Source: Trichobilharzia regenti (taxonomy: Eukaryota; Platyhelminthes; Trematoda; Strigeidida; Schistosomatidae). Taken from it: a stretch of DNA of 64,000 nt. The notes beneath the pieces are model-generated. The model worked only from the letters and a program-made list of their open reading frames with translations, did not search any database and was not told the origin of the DNA. The stretch spans positions 1-64,000 of the forward strand of contig CALYDD020000242.1 of the NCBI GenBank assembly GCA_944472135.2. The letters are read 5' to 3'. Position numbers and translations under genes: made by a program. This document shows positions 1 to 9,422 of the stretch, piece by piece; position 1 is the first letter of the stretch, and every line of letters starts with the position of its first letter.

Positions 1-1259
1 TTGGAACACTTTATACCCGATACGCAATGATCGATACGATGTCCGACCTCTAAGCACAAAAAGCATGCTCTATGGCGGCGGACGCAGCTCCATCTGTCTC
101 GCACATCTAATCCAACAAACTTCTGACATGAAGCAGTAGCATGGTCAGACCTACAGAGAATGCACAGTCGCTTGGGTGCAGGGGTCCTTTCTCCCTGTAT
201 TGCGAATGATGTGCCCCCATGACGACCCTGTCTATTTGGTGAAACTTGGGCGTTCGGGCGGTTAAAGCCCTCTGAAACGAGGCGTCCGTATCGGCTTCGT
301 GCCACTCTTGCCTCTGTAGAAACAAACTGGCAAAGATCCTGAAAAGATGGCTCTTGCCCTTCTTGATTTCTTGCGTCTGCTAGTCTGGCCCAATTCCTTC
401 GAACTGCTATCGGCAATATGCGTACTATTCTCTCGAGAGTTGTTACGGAATTTAAGTCCGACAAATAGTTCATTTCAGTTAGGGCAATCAGGCAATTCTG
501 AAGCTGTATTGATAGACGGGATAGAGATTCTCCATCTTCTGCCACAGGTCGTAGGCTTCTAATCATGTCTTCAATACGGTTTCGTGCGATGACGTGGATC
601 TCCCCAAACAGATCCTGTAAGATACCCTTAGCTCGCGCGTACGCACTCTCAGGACGCAAGATCACACATTCCTGTATGGCTGCTTTAGCTCGACCTTTAC
701 AATAGTGCAACAGATATAACATTCTTTGACCAGGGTCCTTTACTCTATTCTCGACATAATACTCGAATTCCTTGGTAAATCTCAAGTAGTCAGTACCGTT
801 GCCATCAAAATAGGACATTTCAACCTTAGGCATGTCAAGTTTCTCTACGACCGCGCTCTTCCTGACCGTAACAGGAGCGTCCCCGCCAGCCATTGCGGCA
901 CAATCTTTCACATATCGTTCTAGCTGCTCCCGGTTATCAATGACACTGCCTCTTTCATATTCCTCAATGTTCCGTTCGTCGTCCGTGGCTAACTTCACAT
1001 GCAGCTCGGCCATTTCGACATCATGTCTAGCCTTTAGCAACTTTTTCTCTAACTCTAATTCCTGTCGAAGCTGTTTCTCTTTTAGCTGCGCCCTTAGAAG
1101 TGACGACTGAGCACTAGTTATTCGCGATAATGATGATTTCGAACTACTGACATGAGAGCCGGGGCACGAAAGATTATCAACATGATCATTTATAAAAATG
1201 GGGGCTTGCCGACTCTCCGACTGCTGCTCCGAAATTTGCTTCCCTGATCTCGTTTGCAT
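1..1259 (-). CDS. BEL/Pao gag, partial (second tandem element, runs off window start)
   Basis: The reading frame is open on the minus strand from the first in-frame ATG at 1259 to the window edge and is almost identical to the gag of the neighbouring element (offset 3684-3753 bp). It encodes an N-terminal charged coiled-coil-like segment, the Pao gag core (DUF1759-type) and the start of the cysteine/histidine zinc-knuckle region. Gag forms the particle that packages element RNA. It differs from the neighbour by lacking the 69-bp in-frame duplication. A TTG 45 bp upstream (1304) extends the frame, but the ATG is the likelier start. Protease and polymerase, if present, lie outside the window. 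Confidence in the family is high. Confidence 0.8.
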   Translation of the reverse strand, partial: MQTRSGKQISEQQSESRQAPIFINDHVDNLSCPGSHVSSSKSSLSRITSAQSSLLRAQLKEKQLRQELELEKKLLKARHDVEMAELHVKLATDDERNIEEYERGSVIDNREQLERYVKDCAAMAGGDAPVTVRKSAVVEKLDMPKVEMSYFDGNGTDYLRFTKEFEYYVENRVKDPGQRMLYLLHYCKGRAKAAIQECVILRPESAYARAKGILQDLFGEIHVIARNRIEDMIRSLRPVAEDGESLSRLSIQLQNCLIALTEMNYLSDLNSVTTLERIVRILPIAVRRNWARLADARNQEGQEPSFQDLCQFVSTEARVARSRYGRLVSEGFNRPNAQVSPNRQGRHGGTSFAIQGERTPAPKRLCILCRSDHATASCQKFVGLDVRDRWSCVRRHRACFLCLEVGHRIDHCVSGIKCS

Positions 1260-1330
1260 TGTTCCAAAGAAAAGTGTATTTTCAACAACGTTGCGTGCGG
1301 CCAATTCACCACAGTTTCTTCTGGACGAAC

Positions 1331-1540
1331 GTTCAGTACTGACCAGTTCAGTACGGTCTTTCCTGTTTGCCGTTGAGTACTGACCAATTCAGTACGGTCT
1401 CGATCCTGTTTGACGTTGAGTACTGACCAATTCAGTATGGTCTCGATCCCTTTAGCGTTAAGTACTGACCAGTTAAGTAAAGTCTCGATCCGTTTAGCGT
1501 TAAGTACTGACCAGTTCAGTACGGTCTCGATCCCTTTAGC
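1331..1540 (-). repeat. 42-bp hairpin tandem repeat in BEL/Pao leader (copy 1)
   Basis: Five units of 41-43 bp start at 1331, 1372, 1415, 1457 and 1499. Most contain an inverted pair, GTACTGA...TCAGTAC, with a five-base loop, so the leader RNA could form a row of hairpins. The unit at 1457 has lost its pairing. The array lies between the LTR and gag, where a primer-binding site and packaging signals are expected. The function is not known. Confidence 0.8.
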
Positions 1541-1573
1541 GTTATGTACTACGTTAAGTAAACCGTTAAGTAC

Positions 1574-2217
1574 TGTAAGCGCAATATTGCTTGAAATTAA
1601 GTCACGCGTAGATAAAGGCTATCCCGGTCCAGAACAAACAAGAAGCCGGTCACTGTTTCTACGGTACTATTAATAAACAAATCAATAATTATATATACAA
1701 CAAACCTTAACGGTTTCAAGAGTACAAAGCACAACGCTTAACAGAAAGCAAGGTACCGCTATCAGAGCGGAATAACGTTAAAACCAAAATTGCGAACTAG
1801 CCGGAACCAGACACGACCGTTCAGGTAAGCAGTCAGTAGAAGAATGAACCCAAGTAAGGTATGGCATAAAACAGAGAGCGTTTAAGAGAGATAGACCGAG
1901 CATAGGCACAAAGATAGAATTTAATTGGCTACTTAACCAGGTAGGAAAATACAGATGAAAATCAATAAATAAGATAAACTCGACAGAATAGTACAAAGTT
2001 AGACATGGGTCAGCAAAAATAACAGTTCACAAAATACTCTGATTGGGCCATGAGTTCAACCGTCTGACTAAACAGATCGAGGTAAAAACACATACACACA
2101 GTTCATTAAACAAGCAGGGATAGACACGTTAGGCATGGATAATTGGGTTGCAACAACGCTAGGCTGATCCGGGACAGGTTGACTTGATTCAAGGATGGGA
2201 ATAGAATTGATCTTACA
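1574..2217 (-). repeat. BEL/Pao LTR (3' LTR of the 2218-5970 element, shared as 5' LTR of the next copy)
   Basis: Read on the minus strand this 644-bp block begins TGTAAG and ends CTTACA, a 6-bp terminal inverted repeat with the canonical TG...CA ends. It is matched at 5327-5970 with only a few substitutions. A polypurine tract ending in GGGGGCCGG directly precedes its 5' end, and a TATATATAA box lies near 1690. The outer boundary is exact because similarity between copies stops at 2217/5970. The inner boundary rests on the inverted termini. Confidence 0.75.
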
Positions 2218-2233
2218 CCGGCCCCCAAAATCC
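2218..2233 (-). promoter_or_regulatory. Polypurine tract of BEL/Pao element
   Basis: On the minus strand a G-rich run (TTTTGGGGGCCGG) abuts the TGTAAG start of the 3' LTR. This is where plus-strand DNA synthesis is primed in LTR retrotransposons. Confidence 0.65.
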
Positions 2234-2286
2234 GACTAGGATTTTATGAATCATGTTATACAGAATAACCCTCGTGCCCGGCTCTC

Positions 2287-2447
2287 TTACAAATGACTTC
2301 CCTCTAGTAGGCATATCTTACTTATATCGCGCTTCACCTCGCCGTTTCTCGTTCTTATTGTAACTGTTCTGACAAGTCCGTCCGCGGATTGCTCGCATCC
2401 CGCAATAACTCCTCGCGGCCAACGCCTAGCCAACCATCTTGCCACCA
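2287..2447 (-). pseudogene. BEL/Pao integrase C-terminal remnant after internal deletion
   Basis: In a frame different from the gag-pol ORF, the minus strand here reads the last ~50 codons of a Pao pol polyprotein. They include the segment DGLVRTVTIRTRNG and a short tail ending at a TAA at 2287-2289, just before the polypurine tract. The upstream frame jumps straight from the RT palm (FLWWQDG) into this tail near 2440. Most of RT, RNase H and integrase have therefore been deleted, and the join is out of frame. The element could only move with enzymes supplied in trans. Confidence 0.7.
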
Positions 2448-5012
2448 CAGAAATCGTAATGCTCCTCGATCGTCTACTGGCACCTTCACTTGCATAAGCA
2501 TATCAGCTATGTCCGCGACTACACCAATAGGCTTTCCTCGAAAGCGCAACAGAGCACCAACAAGCTCGGCAATCGTATCAGGTCCTTGATATAGCTTATT
2601 GTTCAAAGAATAACCTCTAAAGTTTCTGGCGCAATCTATAACTAATCTCAGTTTATCTGGCTTTTTCGGCTTCATAACGGGATGATGTGGAAGATACCAA
2701 CTCGAACGATAGTTCGCTGCTAGCTGCTCTGGGGGTACCGGAAGGGCATAACCATTTTTTAACATCGTATTTACCCCATCCACATATCGTGCTAAAAGGT
2801 TCTTGTCACACGATAACCTTTGTTTCAGATTGAGTAACGGATTTATGGCGACTACATAATTATTGTCCGTTACTTTTGTTGGATCTTTCCATGGCAAGGG
2901 AATGATGTAATGCTCCTTTTCTAAGACGGTGCTTTGAGTAACCAACTCGCTTGCCTTACGATCTTCGATAGAAAATGAGCGTTCGATTTCTTCAGTATCC
3001 TTAAGCTCAGCTTCACGTAGACTTCTGATGTCGTCTTTAATACTGTCTTCGCTGATTCGAGCGTAGTTGACAGTGCCTCTTTCCGTATTTCCATGAAGTG
3101 GCCCTAGCAAGACCCAACCGAGCAATGTCTTGATTGCGTAAGGTTGTTTGCGACTACCCAAACGCTGATCGAGGACCCAATGCGCCTCGGGAACATCGCA
3201 ACCTATGAGCATCGTGACCCTTTTATCATCAAGTTCGCGGAATGGCAACTCCTGGAGATGTGGCCAGCGACGGGCCTCTTGTGATACCGATAGTGAGGGT
3301 GCATTGACCGGCAGGGATGGCAACGCGAACACTCTGTCAAGTCTTATCACTTCATTTTCATCCATTGATGCGACTTCCAGTTCGCACATGTTGCCCTGAA
3401 CCTGACTCACCCCATTGATTGTTGTCAAGGTAATAGACGATGGTGTGCCCTCTAGGCCTAAGCTGCTCAATAGATCCTTCGTAACTAAGGTAACGTCGGA
3501 GCCGCTATCCAGAAAGGCATAAGTATCTGTTTCCTTACCGCGGGCCCGCACCTTGACGGGAATCACACCTAGCATAACTGCCGTTCCATAATGCATAGTA
3601 GCAGCACATGTCCCCTGTTCTGCCACTTGATTTACGACCGGTTCAACATGTAGCAGTGGGTGATGTTTACCACTGCAATGAACTTTGGAACACTTTATAC
3701 CCGATACGCAATGATCGATACGATGTCCGACCTCTAAGCACAAAAAGCATGCTCTATGGCGGCGGACGCAGCTCCATCTGTCTCGCACATCTAATCCAAC
3801 AAACTTCTGACATGAAGCAGTAGCATGGTCAGACCTACAGAGAATGCACAGTCGCTTGGGTGCAGGGGTCCTTTCTCCCTGTATTGCGAATGATGTGCCC
3901 CCATGACGACCCTGTCTATTTGGTGAAACTTGGGCGTTCGGGCGGTTAAAGCCCTCTGAAACGAGGCGTCCGTATCGGCTTCGTGCCACTCTTGCCTCTG
4001 TAGAAACAAACTGGCAAAGATCCTGAAAAGATGGCTCTTGCCCTTCTTGATTTCTTGCGTCTGCTAGTCTGGCCCAATTCCTTCGAACTGCTATCGGCAA
4101 TATGCGTACTATTCTCTCGAGAGTTGTTACGGAATTTAAGTCCGACAAATAGTTCATTTCAGTTAGGGCAATCAGGCAATTCTGAAGCTGTATTGATAGA
4201 CGGGATAGAGATTCTCCATCTTCTGCCACAGGTCGTAGGCTTCTAATCATGTCTTCAATACGGTTTCGTGCGATGACGTGGATCTCCCCAAACAGATCCT
4301 GTAAGATACCCTTAGCTCGCGCGTACGCACTCTCAGGACGCAAGATCACACATTCCTGTATGGCTGCTTTAGCTCGACCTTTACAATAGTGCAACAGATA
4401 TAACATTCTTTGACCAGGGTCCTTTACTCTATTCTCGACATAATACTCGAATTCCTTGGTAAATCTCAAGTAGTCAGTACCGTTGCCATCAAAATAGGAC
4501 ATTTCAACCTTAGGCATGTCAAGTTTCTCTACGACCGCGCTCTTCCTGACCGTAACAGGAGCGTCCCCGCTTTCAACCTTAGGCATGTCAAGTTTCTCTA
4601 CGACCGCGCTCTTCCTGACCGTAACAGGAGCGTCCCCGCCAGCCATTGCGGCACAATCTTTCACATATCGTTCTAGCTGCTCCCGGTTATCAATGACACT
4701 GCCTCTTTCATATTCCTCAATGTTCCGTTCGTCGTCCGTGGCTAACTTCACATGCAGCTCGGCCATTTCGACATCATGTCTAGCCTTTAGCAACTTTTTC
4801 TCTAACTCTAATTCCTGTCGAAGCTGTTTCTCTTTTAGCTGCGCCCTTAGAAGTGACGACTGAGCACTAGTTATTCGCGATAATGATGATTTCGAACTAC
4901 TGACATGAGAGCCGGGGCACGAAAGATTATCAACATGATCATTTATAAAAATGGGGGCTTGCCGACTCTCCGACTGCTGCTCCGAAATTTGCTTCCCTGA
5001 TCTCGTTTGCAT
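2355..5012 (-). CDS. BEL/Pao gag-protease-truncated RT polyprotein
   Basis: This long minus-strand frame starts at the first in-frame ATG (5012); the frame is open from a TTG at 5057. The order is: coiled-coil-like N-terminus; Pao gag core; a classical CX2CX4HX4C knuckle (CFLCLEVGHRIDHC) with flanking Cys/His; a retropepsin-like protease with FLDSGSDVTLV; then the beginning of a Pao RT (WYLPHHPV, KLRLVIDCA, GVVADIADMLMQVKVP, LRFLWW). The frame ends 27 codons past FLWWQDG because pol is deleted and rejoined out of frame. YxDD, RNase H and the integrase core are absent. A 23-residue segment is duplicated in tandem in the gag linker. It resembles schistosome BEL elements such as Sinbad; exact family assignment needs a search. 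Confidence 0.85.
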   Translation of the reverse strand: MQTRSGKQISEQQSESRQAPIFINDHVDNLSCPGSHVSSSKSSLSRITSAQSSLLRAQLKEKQLRQELELEKKLLKARHDVEMAELHVKLATDDERNIEEYERGSVIDNREQLERYVKDCAAMAGGDAPVTVRKSAVVEKLDMPKVESGDAPVTVRKSAVVEKLDMPKVEMSYFDGNGTDYLRFTKEFEYYVENRVKDPGQRMLYLLHYCKGRAKAAIQECVILRPESAYARAKGILQDLFGEIHVIARNRIEDMIRSLRPVAEDGESLSRLSIQLQNCLIALTEMNYLSDLNSVTTLERIVRILPIAVRRNWARLADARNQEGQEPSFQDLCQFVSTEARVARSRYGRLVSEGFNRPNAQVSPNRQGRHGGTSFAIQGERTPAPKRLCILCRSDHATASCQKFVGLDVRDRWSCVRRHRACFLCLEVGHRIDHCVSGIKCSKVHCSGKHHPLLHVEPVVNQVAEQGTCAATMHYGTAVMLGVIPVKVRARGKETDTYAFLDSGSDVTLVTKDLLSSLGLEGTPSSITLTTINGVSQVQGNMCELEVASMDENEVIRLDRVFALPSLPVNAPSLSVSQEARRWPHLQELPFRELDDKRVTMLIGCDVPEAHWVLDQRLGSRKQPYAIKTLLGWVLLGPLHGNTERGTVNYARISEDSIKDDIRSLREAELKDTEEIERSFSIEDRKASELVTQSTVLEKEHYIIPLPWKDPTKVTDNNYVVAINPLLNLKQRLSCDKNLLARYVDGVNTMLKNGYALPVPPEQLAANYRSSWYLPHHPVMKPKKPDKLRLVIDCARNFRGYSLNNKLYQGPDTIAELVGALLRFRGKPIGVVADIADMLMQVKVPVDDRGALRFLWWQDGWLGVGREELLRDASNPRTDLSEQLQ
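4502..4639 (-). repeat. 69-bp in-frame tandem duplication in gag
   Basis: Two perfect 69-bp units (4502-4570 and 4571-4639) encode 23 residues twice. The sister copy at 749-887 has one unit. The duplication keeps the frame. Confidence 0.95.
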
Positions 5013-5083
5013 TGTTCCAAAGAAAAGTGTATTTTCAACAACGTTGCGTGCGGCCAATTCACCACAGTTTCTTCTGGACGAAC

Positions 5084-5293
5084 GTTCAGTACTGACCAGT
5101 TCAGTACGGTCTTTCCTGTTTGCCGTTGAGTACTGACCAATTCAGTACGGTCTCGATCCTGTTTGACGTTGAGTACTGACCAATTCAGTATGGTCTCGAT
5201 CCCTTTAGCGTTAAGTACTGACCAGTTAAGTAAAGTCTCGATCCGTTTAGCGTTAAGTACTGACCAGTTCAGTACGGTCTCGATCCCTTTAGC
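5084..5293 (-). repeat. 42-bp hairpin tandem repeat in BEL/Pao leader (copy 2)
   Basis: This is the same five-unit array as at 1331-1540, shifted by 3753 bp, between the 5' LTR and gag. Confidence 0.8.
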
Positions 5294-5326
5294 GTTATGT
5301 ACTACGTTAAGTAAACCGTTAAGTAC

Positions 5327-5970
5327 TGTAAGCGCAATATTGCTTGAAATTAAGTCACGCGTAGATAAAGGCTATCCCGGTCCAGAACAAACAAGAAGCC
5401 GGTCACTGTTTCTACGGTACTATTAATAAACAAATCAATAATTATATATACAACAAACCTTAACGGTTTCAAGAGTACAAAGCACAACGCTTAACAGAAA
5501 GCAAGGTACCGCTATCAGAGCGGAATAACGTTAAAACCAAAATTGCGAACTAGCCGGAACCAGACACGACCGTTCAGGTAAGCAGTCAGTCGAAGAATGA
5601 ACCCAAGTAAGGTATGGCATAAAACAGAGAGCGTTTAAGAGAGATAGACCTAGCATAGGCACAAAGATAGAATTTAATTGGCTACTTAACCAGGTAGGAA
5701 AATACAGATGAAAATCAATAAATAAGATAAACTCGACAGAATAGTACAAAGTTAGACATGGGTCAGCAAAAATAACAGTTCACAAAATACTCTGATTGGG
5801 CCATGAGTTCAACCGTCTGACTAAACAGATCGAGGTAAAAACACATACACACAGTTCATTAAACAAGCAGGGATAGACACATTAGGCATGGATAATTGGG
5901 TTGCAACAACTCTAGGCTGATCCGGGACAGGTTGACTTGATTCAAGGATGGGAATAGAATTGATCTTACA
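5327..5970 (-). repeat. BEL/Pao 5' LTR
   Basis: This 644-bp block has TGTAAG...CTTACA ends and is nearly identical to 1574-2217. Its outer end at 5970 abuts unrelated AT-rich sequence. No canonical TGG-type primer-binding site was seen next to the inner end. Confidence 0.75.
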
Positions 5971-6373
5971 GTGTGTATTCTAAAAACAAACATGAACAAA
6001 TGGAAAGAAAGACTCATAACAGAATCGATATTCATTAAAGTCACACCGGATAAAGCAAGGGTGACTGAGTACAACTATCAACAACTTGGAATATAATTCT
6101 AAACACAAACACATGAATGAATGTGGAGTATAATTCTGAACACACATATGCACACACAAAACATGAATGAACAAAATAATAATAATGAACTATATATGTG
6201 AATACAAATCATAAATGTGTGAATAAAACAATTCCAACAGTGGTGTGAACACGGGCAGTAATTTTGCTCGAAATATTACCAATAACAAAACTTATCATTG
6301 TGTGTAAACTATTAAAATATAATTATACTTTATTTGATCTAATCCACAATACTCAAACTTTTTACTGATATTA
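5971..6373. other. AT-rich spacer without a recognised gene
   Basis: About 400 bp between the BEL LTR and the next LINE. It holds two or three imperfect ~45-bp repeats (around 6088-6170) sharing ATAATTCT and CATGAATGAA. No coding signal was found. Confidence 0.6.
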
Positions 6374-8988
6374 ATGGGAAGAGACAATACAGGAAGTCAA
6401 CTCACTATGGGTCGCGAGGCCCTCGGTGAAATGAACGACAATGGTGAACTCTTCTCAGACTTCCGCGCCTTCAATGATTTGGTGATTGGTGTCAGTGTGT
6501 TTAAACACAAGGACATACACAAAGCGACATGGATTTCACCAGATGGACACACCAAAAACCAGATAGACTTCATTTTAGTCTCAAGGAAGTGGAGAAGGAG
6601 CCTACTGGACACAAGGTTGACGAGAGGAGCAGATGTGGATTCAGACCACTATCTAGTACAAGGGACTTTCAAGGTGAAGCTGAAAGCCTTGAGGATAGCT
6701 GAGGATAGGCCACAATGCAAGTTCAACACTCAAAGACTGAAGATCACAACCACAAAGGACACTTTCGCTGCAACTGTCAGAGCGACGCAGGAAACAATAC
6801 GCGACATCACTGAAGAATCATGCGTCGAAGACCACTGGAACTCTCTGAAGATGATTTTCAATGAAACGTGTTCAACGGTTTTAGGAAGGGAGAAGAGACA
6901 AGACAAGAAATAGCTCTCATCGGACACATGGAAGCTAATAGAGGAGAGGAGAATGGTGAAAGAGAAAATAATTCAATGCGAAGACGGACAAAAGAAGGAG
7001 ACGCTGAGTTTAAACTTACACAGCACTAGATAAAGAAGTGAAGAAGAGTGCTAGGAAGGACAAAAGACGATTCTACGACAACCTCGCCACTGAAGCTGAG
7101 AAGGCGGCAGGCAAAAGGGACCTGAGGACACTATATCAGATAACCAAATCTCTATCCGGGAAGAGACCAACACAAGCGAAACCTATAAGACAGCCAAGGG
7201 AACCCAATTACCAAGGAAGAAAAACAGATTAAACAATGGGCGGATCACTTCAAAGGACTCTTGAACCGACCATCACCTGCAACCCGTCCAGAAATACCAA
7301 CAACAGCTCGCACAAAACTGCAAGTTGACACCAATCCCCCAACAAGAGCTGAAGTCTTGAACACAATCAAGCTTCTGAAAGCTGGAAAAGCAGCCGGATC
7401 AGATGGAATACCCCCTGAAGCACTGAAAGCGGACCCAGAGACTACAGCAGACATGCTGACTCCATTATTGCAAAAGGTCTGGAAGGAGGGAAAGGTGCCT
7501 ACTGACTAGAGGAAAGGTTACCTTGTGAAACTACCAAAGAAGTGCGTCTTGGGACCCTGCAAGAAATGGCGGGGAATCACGCTCCTGTCGACGCCAGGTA
7601 CAATCCTGAGTCGCATCATCCTGGAGAGAATAAAGGACGCACTGGATACAGAACTCCGACAAGAACAAGCTGGATTCAGGAAAGTCAGGCAAATCATCTT
7701 CTGACCAAATTGCAACTCTACGCATCATCATCACAGAATGGCAATCAAACCTCTACCTAAACTTCATAGATTTTGAGAAGGCCTTCGATAGACAGCGTTG
7801 ACCGCGAAGTAATTTGGAGACTACTCGAGTACTATGGCGTACCCCAAATATTCACCAACATTACTCAACAGCTGTACGACAACGGCACATGTCAAGTGAT
7901 CCACAACGGAAAACTCAGCGAGGCGTTTGGAGCAAACACAGGAGTCAGACAAGGGTGCTTATTATCGCCAATCAATGATATTCCTAATTGTGGTGGACTG
8001 GATTATGCGTCAGAGAGTGGGGAACGAGCAGATAGGGATATCCTGGACCGACGTGAAGAACCTAGAAGACCTGGATTTCGCGCACGGATGATTTATGCTT
8101 GATGTCACACAAAATCGAAGACTTACAAGCGAAAACCGACAAACTAGTCGAAGAAGCAGCAAAGACATGACTCCAGGTGAACATAGACAAGACAGAGGTT
8201 ATGAAAATAACCAACCAACAACAACAGCAACATTCAGTGCCAATCACCATCAACGGGAGGGATTTGAAAGAGGTTACTTCATTCACTTATCTAGGGAGGC
8301 AGCATTGTCTCAACCACAGAAAGTCGGAACGGACGAGGATGTCAAATCGGGCGAGAATCGGGAAGGTGAGAAACACATCCACTCATCAACCTGAAATCAA
8401 TCTGGAAATCTTCGTCACTCAACCAGCATCAAAAACAAAATTCGGTCGGATTTTCAATACAAACACGTCAAATCAGTCAGCTATTCTATACGGATCAGAA
8501 AGTTGGCGGGTGGATCACAAAGAATATTTCCAACAGCCTGTTGCAGACGTTACGTTTATTAACAACTAATTGTCTTCGCTCTATACTGAAGATCAGATGG
8601 CCGGGTCGGGCCGGAAAGAATCCCCAACAAGAAACTATGGGCACAAACAAACAAAACAAGAACCAATCGCTGACTAACAAATATGCAGGAGAAAGTGGAG
8701 ATGGACTGGACACTGGCTCGCTGAGGAGGACGCTGGGTGATATCGCGGAGGGCGTCAGGCCATTGCTCAAGTGGAACCCGACAGAATGGGAAGCGGCGAG
8801 TGAGACGTCAGTGCAAGAATGACATGGAGGAGATCGTGTTAGTTGGAGGAGTTGAAACAGTATGGACTAACAGGGATGCAGGTGAAAAGTACAGCGGACG
8901 GAAGACAGAAGCAAGTGGAGACGTGCAGTTGAAGCCCTATGTTCCACTAGGAACCCAAGGGAGCAATGATAATAATAATAATAATATA
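6374..8988 (+). pseudogene. Decayed LINE of a second RTE-like family (endonuclease C-terminus plus RT)
   Basis: 5'-truncated, frameshifted copy. The first block (6374-6913) is the C-terminal half of an endonuclease, with the NQIDFILVS and SDHYLV motifs. RT blocks follow in changing frames: AGKAAGSDGIPPEALK (~7380), KWRGITLL (~7566), QEQAGF (~7660), NFIDFEKAF and DSVDREV (~7760-7800), GVRQGCLLSP (~7940), and a C-terminal half with RRLTSE-type decay and LYGSESWRVDH (~8490). It ends in a GATAATAATAAT tail at about 8969-8988. The palm is interrupted by stops and frame changes and the YADD motif is not recoverable, so it is inactive. The RT is clearly different from the array family; calling it RTE-like rests on motif style only. 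Confidence 0.7.
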
Positions 8989-9422
8989 CAATTCAAGAGC
9001 GACACGTCTACAGGAATTCTATACCAGCATCTGACCGCACCAATAAAGACGACACATTCAGGACTCCCTTGAAGTGGCATGTTGCTAGGGTTAGCCAAAA
9101 GACATACAATTATCAGTGAACTAGTATTTGCACACACAAATTGATTCTTATCTATTTATTTCTATAGCCTAGCAACATGTCCGCCAATTACAGTCGACAT
9201 TCAACTATTTAGGACAGTTACTGCACATAAACGCATGTCGGAATTCTCCATCTCACATAAAACATGGGCAAGCCAACGGTAGGCAAATCAAGACGTGCCA
9301 ATCGTCTTCTATTCTTCTTCTACACGTCTCTATATGGCTGAAGAGAATAAAGATAATCATGGTCAAGAAACAGATTGTAATATAGATGTATAAATGTCAT
9401 CAACAACGCATTCCCAGACCAA
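8989..9422. other. Spacer without a recognised gene
   Basis: AT-rich sequence between two LINE copies. No open frame with family features, no RNA gene and no strong repeat was seen. Confidence 0.5.

Larger units (their letters stand above)
1574..5970 (-). mobile_element. Defective BEL/Pao LTR retrotransposon
   Basis: Complete structural unit on the minus strand: 5' LTR (5327-5970), hairpin-repeat leader, gag-protease-truncated RT, integrase tail, polypurine tract and 3' LTR (1574-2217). The same LTR then leads into another leader and gag (1-1573), giving two elements in tandem that share one LTR. Such tandems arise by recombination between LTRs or between element copies. Few differences separate the copies, so the event is recent or an assembly duplication. 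The target-site duplication cannot be tested because the far end is outside the window. Confidence 0.8.

Noticed and set aside
5012..5057. TTG at 5057 as the gag start
   Set aside because: An ATG 15 codons downstream begins a sensible gag N-terminus (MQTRSGKQ).
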